From positions 1-9,507 of the forward strand of contig CAMCJO010000060.1 of assembly GCA_945875135.1 (NCBI GenBank): DNA of 9,507 nt, given 5' to 3'. This DNA is from an uncultured Porphyromonas sp. (lineage in GTDB: Bacteria; Bacteroidota; Bacteroidia; Bacteroidales; Porphyromonadaceae). Both the position numbers and the translations under genes were made by a program. The notes beneath the pieces were generated by a model. It was given only the letters and a program-made list of their open reading frames with translations, searched no databases and was not told the DNA's origin. Of the stretch, positions 6,688 to 9,507 are shown piece by piece. Within the stretch, counting starts at the first letter, position 1. Each line of letters starts with the position of its first letter.

Positions 6688-7263
6688 ATGGAAGTAATAC
6701 TGAAAGAAGACATTATCAACCTAGGCTTTAAGGATGATATCGTAACCGTCAAGGACGGCTACGGACGCAACTACCTGATCCCTCAGAAGAAGGCTGTCAT
6801 CGCTAGCGAGAGTGCTAAGAAGATGCTCGCTGAGGAGCTACGCCAGAGAGCTCACAAGCTCGAAGCTATCAAGCAGGAGGCTCAAGCTCTGGGCGAGAAG
6901 ATCGATGGTATACATCTAGAGATCAAGGCTAAGACATCTAAGTATGGTGTCATCTTTGGCTCTGTAACGAACATCCAGCTCGCTGAGGCACTCGCTGAGA
7001 AGGGCTTCGAGATCGATCGCAAGATCATCCAGATCAAGAAGGCTGTCAAGGAGGTCGGTGACTACGACGCTCAGGTACGTCTGCACCGCGATGTGATCGT
7101 TCCGATCACCTTTACCGTCATCTCAGAGAATCACGCCGTCATCGAGTCTGAGACTCCTGCTCCTGCACCAGCACCCGCTGCTGAGGCTCCTGCTGAGGAG
7201 GGCGCTGAGACGGCTGAGGCTCCAGAGGCTCAGGCTGAGGAGACAGCTACAGCTGCCGAGTAA
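6688..7263 (+). CDS. rplI: 50S ribosomal protein L9 with acidic Ala/Pro-rich tail
   Basis: A 191-residue protein. Residues 1-150 are an ordinary L9: the N-terminal rRNA-binding domain with MEVILKEDIINLGFKDD and VKDGYGRNYLIPQKKA (21-36), the long connecting helix (about 41-75), and the C-terminal domain (about 80-148) including KYGVIFGSVTN. L9 binds 23S rRNA near the base of the L1 stalk and helps keep the reading frame. From about 153 to the end there is an extra low-complexity tail of Ala, Pro, Glu and Thr with no lysine or arginine, making the protein about 40 residues longer than the usual 148-150. The frame is uninterrupted and codon use in the tail (GCT, GAG) resembles the rest of the gene, so it is not a frameshift artefact. 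It is the last gene of the operon, followed by a terminator. Confidence 0.96.
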   Translation: MEVILKEDIINLGFKDDIVTVKDGYGRNYLIPQKKAVIASESAKKMLAEELRQRAHKLEAIKQEAQALGEKIDGIHLEIKAKTSKYGVIFGSVTNIQLAEALAEKGFEIDRKIIQIKKAVKEVGDYDAQVRLHRDVIVPITFTVISENHAVIESETPAPAPAPAAEAPAEEGAETAEAPEAQAEETATAAE

Positions 7264-7316
7264 GTCAAGCGTACGCTCTAAGAGCTTGCTCTAGAGCAGT
7301 ACAAGCATAACAAAGC

Positions 7317-7353
7317 AAAAGGTCGTCACGTAGTATATACGTGGCGACCTTTT
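7317..7353. terminator. strong bidirectional intrinsic terminator after rplI
   Basis: AAAAGGTCGTCACGTA (7317-7332) pairs with TACGTGGCGACCTTTT (7338-7353): 16 bp with one G-U pair and a 5-nt loop (GTATA). The stem ends in T's on the plus strand, terminating the rpsF operon 54 nt after rplI. The A-run on the left arm gives T's on the minus strand too, so it can also stop transcripts coming from the helicase gene. Confidence 0.88.
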
Positions 7354-7411
7354 AGTTTGATCTATTGTCTACTGCTAGGAGCTAGGGTAGGGCGGTGCTT
7401 GATGCGGTCTC

Positions 7412-7433
7412 ACAATCTTGCTTGCAAGATTGT
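7412..7433. repeat. near-perfect palindromic hairpin
   Basis: ACAATCTTGC (7412-7421) is the exact reverse complement of GCAAGATTGT (7424-7433), separated by only TT. As RNA it would form a 9-bp stem with a CTTG loop. No T-tract follows on either strand, so it is not a standard terminator. It lies directly beside the cloverleaf-like element at 7436-7558 and may be part of it. Confidence 0.7.
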
Positions 7434-7435
7434 CT

Positions 7436-7558
7436 AGGCTTTGCAGAAAGGATGAAGCGCAAGGCGCTGAGGGTGAGGTCTGAAGGGAGCATACCTCCGT
7501 ATGTGACCGAAGCCGAATCCCGAAAGCAACACAGCGATTCGCCTTTATGCAACAGTCT
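7436..7558. other. cloverleaf-like nested inverted-repeat element, possible structured RNA or dispersed repeat
   Basis: An outer stem pairs TTGCAGAAAGG (7441-7451) with CCTTTATGCAA (7542-7552), 11 positions with one mismatch. It can be extended by AGGCT (7436-7440) with AGTCT (7554-7558) across a one-base bulge. Inside lie three hairpins: AGCGC-AAG-GCGCT (7456-7468); GGTC (7477-7480) with GACC (7505-7508) around GCATAC-CTCC-GTATGT (7489-7504); and CGAATC (7514-7519) with GATTCG (7536-7541). GGAG (7486-7489) could instead pair with CTCC (7495-7498). A plus-strand open frame crosses it (7395-7667) but runs on into the helicase gene antisense and shows no family features, so the stretch is read as non-coding. 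Function unknown. The strand of any transcript is uncertain; read-through from the helicase gene would copy the minus strand. Confidence 0.5.
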
Positions 7559-7562
7559 CCGG

Positions 7563-9507
7563 CTAGTCTACCTCGACGACCTGGTGCCCCTCGGCAGAGA
7601 GGTAGAGGAGGTAGGCACGTACTGTCTGGAAGCCACTCTCGAGGAGTGCCTTGCGGTAGCTACGTAGCTGGTGCTTGTGGCGACTCGTGTGCTGCTGCGC
7701 CTCGTCGCCACTCTTGTAGTCTATGATGACTGCTTGCTGCTCCGTGTCGTCGTACAGGATACGATCGGGACGCTCTATGCGGGCTTGTCTGGTTTCGTCG
7801 GCGTCTTGTGAGAGGCGGACGATGCTTCGCTCATTGATCACCTGCCACCCGCTACTTCGATCGTAGTATTCGGCTATCATGGGATCTGTGAGTGCCTGCT
7901 CTAGTAGCTTAGCGAGAGTGTCGCGCTGCTCTTGCGGAATGAGTCCCTGCAGGCATTTCATATCGAGTAGCTTCAGTAGCTCATCGTGATCTAGGTAGTC
8001 GATCTCACTCAGCAAGGCGTGGAGGAAGAGCCCATTGCGCACGGCATCTTGCGTCTGATAGGCGACGCTCTGGGAGCGACGTACGCGTAGCTGGGCTAGC
8101 GCACCTGTCTGCGCTCTGCCAGGTATGTGGGCGAGCCGTGAGGCGTCGCCAGAATCTGTCGTAGGCTTAGGCGATGCGGTGGTAGGATCGGTCTGATAGT
8201 AATCGGTCTGATAGTAAAAGATCCTTTGATTGATCTCCTCATCTTCTGACGGCGAGACCTTGTCCTCCGAGCATTGGAGATCGATCGTCTCCCGTGACAA
8301 TAAACCAAGCTTTTCAGGGTCAGGCTTTTGGACCTCATTGACTAGTTCAGAGATGAGTCGCTCGAAGTTGATACTCGTACCCGACTGCCCCTTGTCTTCA
8401 CTGAGTATGAGGTGCATCTCGTTCTTGGCGCGTGTCATCGCTACGTAGAGCGTATTGATGCGGTCTAGGAGAGCAAGTTGCTCCTCGCCCATAATCTGCT
8501 TGCGGAAGAGGGTGCTTCGCGCCTCTTTGGTGGGAGAGATAGGGAGTAAAGCGGGGATCTCGACGCTTTCGCCTAGGAGCTTGTGCAGTTTAGCCATAGT
8601 CTCCTCATCGCGACACCAGATAGTATCCGTATGCTCTAGTAGCCTCATCTTGTACTCAAGGAGGCAAACGACGGGAAAGCCGAGCCCCTTGGCCGAGTGT
8701 ATGGTGAGGAGCTGCAGGGCGTCTTGTGTCTCTAAGCTTAGTCTGGGGGTGTGGGTCTCTAGCCACTCGAGGAAGCCCTGCAGGTCTACGTAGTTGTCCT
8801 GGCTGTAGTCCTGGACAGTGTCTAGGAGTGCGTCTATGTAGGGCTGGTCAGCAGAGGTGATGAGGGGACGGAGCTCCTCGACGATCAGTAAGGTTAGCTC
8901 GTAGAGCGAGGCACTCAGCCCCTCTTGGTAGCAGCGTGCGAGGTCTAGGGCGGGTGAGTCACTGAGGCCACGAGCTAGCTCGGCATAATGCGTTACGGCT
9001 AGTCGGTGCTCGAAGCTCTTGCTGTAAAGCTCCTCGCTGGCCCCCGCGTTGACTAGGACGCTCTGCATGATCTCAACGATGAGCCGATAGAGCGGGTTGG
9101 CATCTAGTGAGAGCATCTCACGGGATACGAAGGCGAGTGGTTGCAGGTGTTCGTTTCCCTCCTTTTCGCGCTCTTTGTTGTACTGGATGATAGCCTGAGC
9201 GATCCGCTGGAGCGTGTCGTTGTTTGGCGTTAGGATGGCGATGTCCGAGAGCTTATAGCCGCGCACTCGTATGGAGGGGATGATACGGTAGAGGAGGTAG
9301 TTGATCTTCGTCTGGAGCGGATCTGGTGGGGGCGTCTCGGCGGAGGCGTTCTCTTCGTCTGCAACTGTTGGCGGCGGTGTCTCGGGCATCTTCTCCCATT
9401 GATGTATGAAGACGCCACCGACCTTGGTCATATTTGAATCGGGCACATCTTGGTGTACCTCTTTGGGCTTGTAGACCCTTTGGATCAGGTTGAGGTCCTC
9501 GTCGGGG
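7563..9507 (-). CDS. RecB/AddA-type UvrD-family helicase-nuclease, C-terminal part (5' end beyond window)
   Basis: The frame is open from the right edge to the stop at 7563. A GTG at 9446 is in frame but is almost certainly internal, because coding continues upstream (for example DLNLIQRVYKPKEVHQD) and the Walker A and B domains are missing. Numbering from that GTG: DIAILTPNNDTLQ (68-80) fits helicase motif IV, LLTIHSAKGLGFPVV (246-260) motif V, and YVAMTRAKNEMHLIL (334-348) motif VI. A linker with a YYQTD duplication follows. The C-terminus is a PD-(D/E)XK nuclease with H476 (GLFLH), D561 (RPDRIL), D576 and K578 (IIDYKSG), Q593 and Y597 (HQLRSYRKAL), all apparently intact. Such proteins unwind and resect double-strand breaks for recombination with an AddB or RecC partner, which is not visible here. 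AddA and RecB cannot be separated without the partner. Confidence 0.88.
   Translation of the reverse strand, partial: PDEDLNLIQRVYKPKEVHQDVPDSNMTKVGGVFIHQWEKMPETPPPTVADEENASAETPPPDPLQTKINYLLYRIIPSIRVRGYKLSDIAILTPNNDTLQRIAQAIIQYNKEREKEGNEHLQPLAFVSREMLSLDANPLYRLIVEIMQSVLVNAGASEELYSKSFEHRLAVTHYAELARGLSDSPALDLARCYQEGLSASLYELTLLIVEELRPLITSADQPYIDALLDTVQDYSQDNYVDLQGFLEWLETHTPRLSLETQDALQLLTIHSAKGLGFPVVCLLEYKMRLLEHTDTIWCRDEETMAKLHKLLGESVEIPALLPISPTKEARSTLFRKQIMGEEQLALLDRINTLYVAMTRAKNEMHLILSEDKGQSGTSINFERLISELVNEVQKPDPEKLGLLSRETIDLQCSEDKVSPSEDEEINQRIFYYQTDYYQTDPTTASPKPTTDSGDASRLAHIPGRAQTGALAQLRVRRSQSVAYQTQDAVRNGLFLHALLSEIDYLDHDELLKLLDMKCLQGLIPQEQRDTLAKLLEQALTDPMIAEYYDRSSGWQVINERSIVRLSQDADETRQARIERPDRILYDDTEQQAVIIDYKSGDEAQQHTSRHKHQLRSYRKALLESGFQTVRAYLLYLSAEGHQVVEVD
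8187..8216 (-). repeat. 15-bp tandem duplication in the helicase-nuclease linker
   Basis: The unit ATCGGTCTGATAGTA occurs twice in exact tandem (8187-8201 and 8202-8216). It keeps the frame and encodes YYQTD twice (residues 411-420 from the internal GTG) in the low-complexity linker between the helicase core and the nuclease domain. Exact identity suggests a recent slippage duplication. Confidence 0.85.

Noticed and set aside
7352..7359. TTAGTTTG as a possible plus-strand -7 box that could transcribe the cloverleaf-like element
   Set aside because: It misses the key A of TAnnTTTG, overlaps the terminator arm, and has no TTG 19 nt upstream.
7395..7667. Plus-strand open frame of 90 codons crossing the cloverleaf-like element
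   Set aside because: It runs 105 nt antisense into the well-supported 3' end of the helicase gene, has no recognisable domain, and its middle is explained by nested inverted repeats. It is left as a caution, not called as a gene.
7563..9446. Helicase gene as complete, starting at the GTG at 9446
   Set aside because: The frame continues open to the window end with protein-like codons, and a RecB/AddA protein needs N-terminal Walker A and B domains not present after 9446; it is a truncated gene.

Overview
The window looks like chromosomal DNA of a Bacteroidota species, most likely Porphyromonas or a close relative. The evidence is the protein character (single-cysteine ribosomal S18, relaxed PstS lipobox), a good Bacteroidota-type promoter (TTG, 19 nt, TAnnTTTG) ahead of rpsF, the lack of clear Shine-Dalgarno sites, and a moderate-to-high GC content. 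The phylum is a confident call and the genus a moderate one. The gene content is mostly core genome, with no phage, insertion sequence, CRISPR array or tRNA gene recognised.

Region 1 (1-5783, minus strand) is a complete phosphate-acquisition and signalling cluster. In transcription order it holds pstS (phosphate-binding lipoprotein), pstC and pstA (permeases), pstB (ATPase), phoU, an OmpR/PhoB-type response regulator and the start of a PhoR-like sensor kinase that runs off the left edge. pstC to the kinase are tightly packed, and the regulator start overlaps the phoU end by 20 nt. pstS is separated from pstC by 225 nt containing inverted repeats, which could uncouple the level of binding protein from that of the permease. 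PstSCAB imports phosphate, PhoU is expected to link transporter state to the kinase, and the regulator probably acts back on the pst promoter. A Pho-box-like direct repeat lies upstream of pstS.

Region 2 (5784-6045) is the divergent intergenic region carrying the candidate pstS promoter (minus) and a strong candidate rpsF promoter (plus).

Region 3 (6046-7353, plus strand) is the ribosomal operon rpsF-rpsR-rplI, ended by a 16-bp, probably bidirectional, terminator. L9 has an unusual Ala/Pro/Glu-rich tail of about 40 residues.

Region 4 (7354-7562) has no convincing gene. It contains a 10-bp-arm palindrome followed by a cloverleaf-like set of nested inverted repeats (7436-7558). This is the most novel-looking feature in the window and could be a dispersed repeat or a structured RNA.

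Region 5 (7563-9507, minus strand) is the C-terminal part of a RecB/AddA-type UvrD-family helicase with a PD-(D/E)XK nuclease domain. Its N-terminus lies beyond the right edge.
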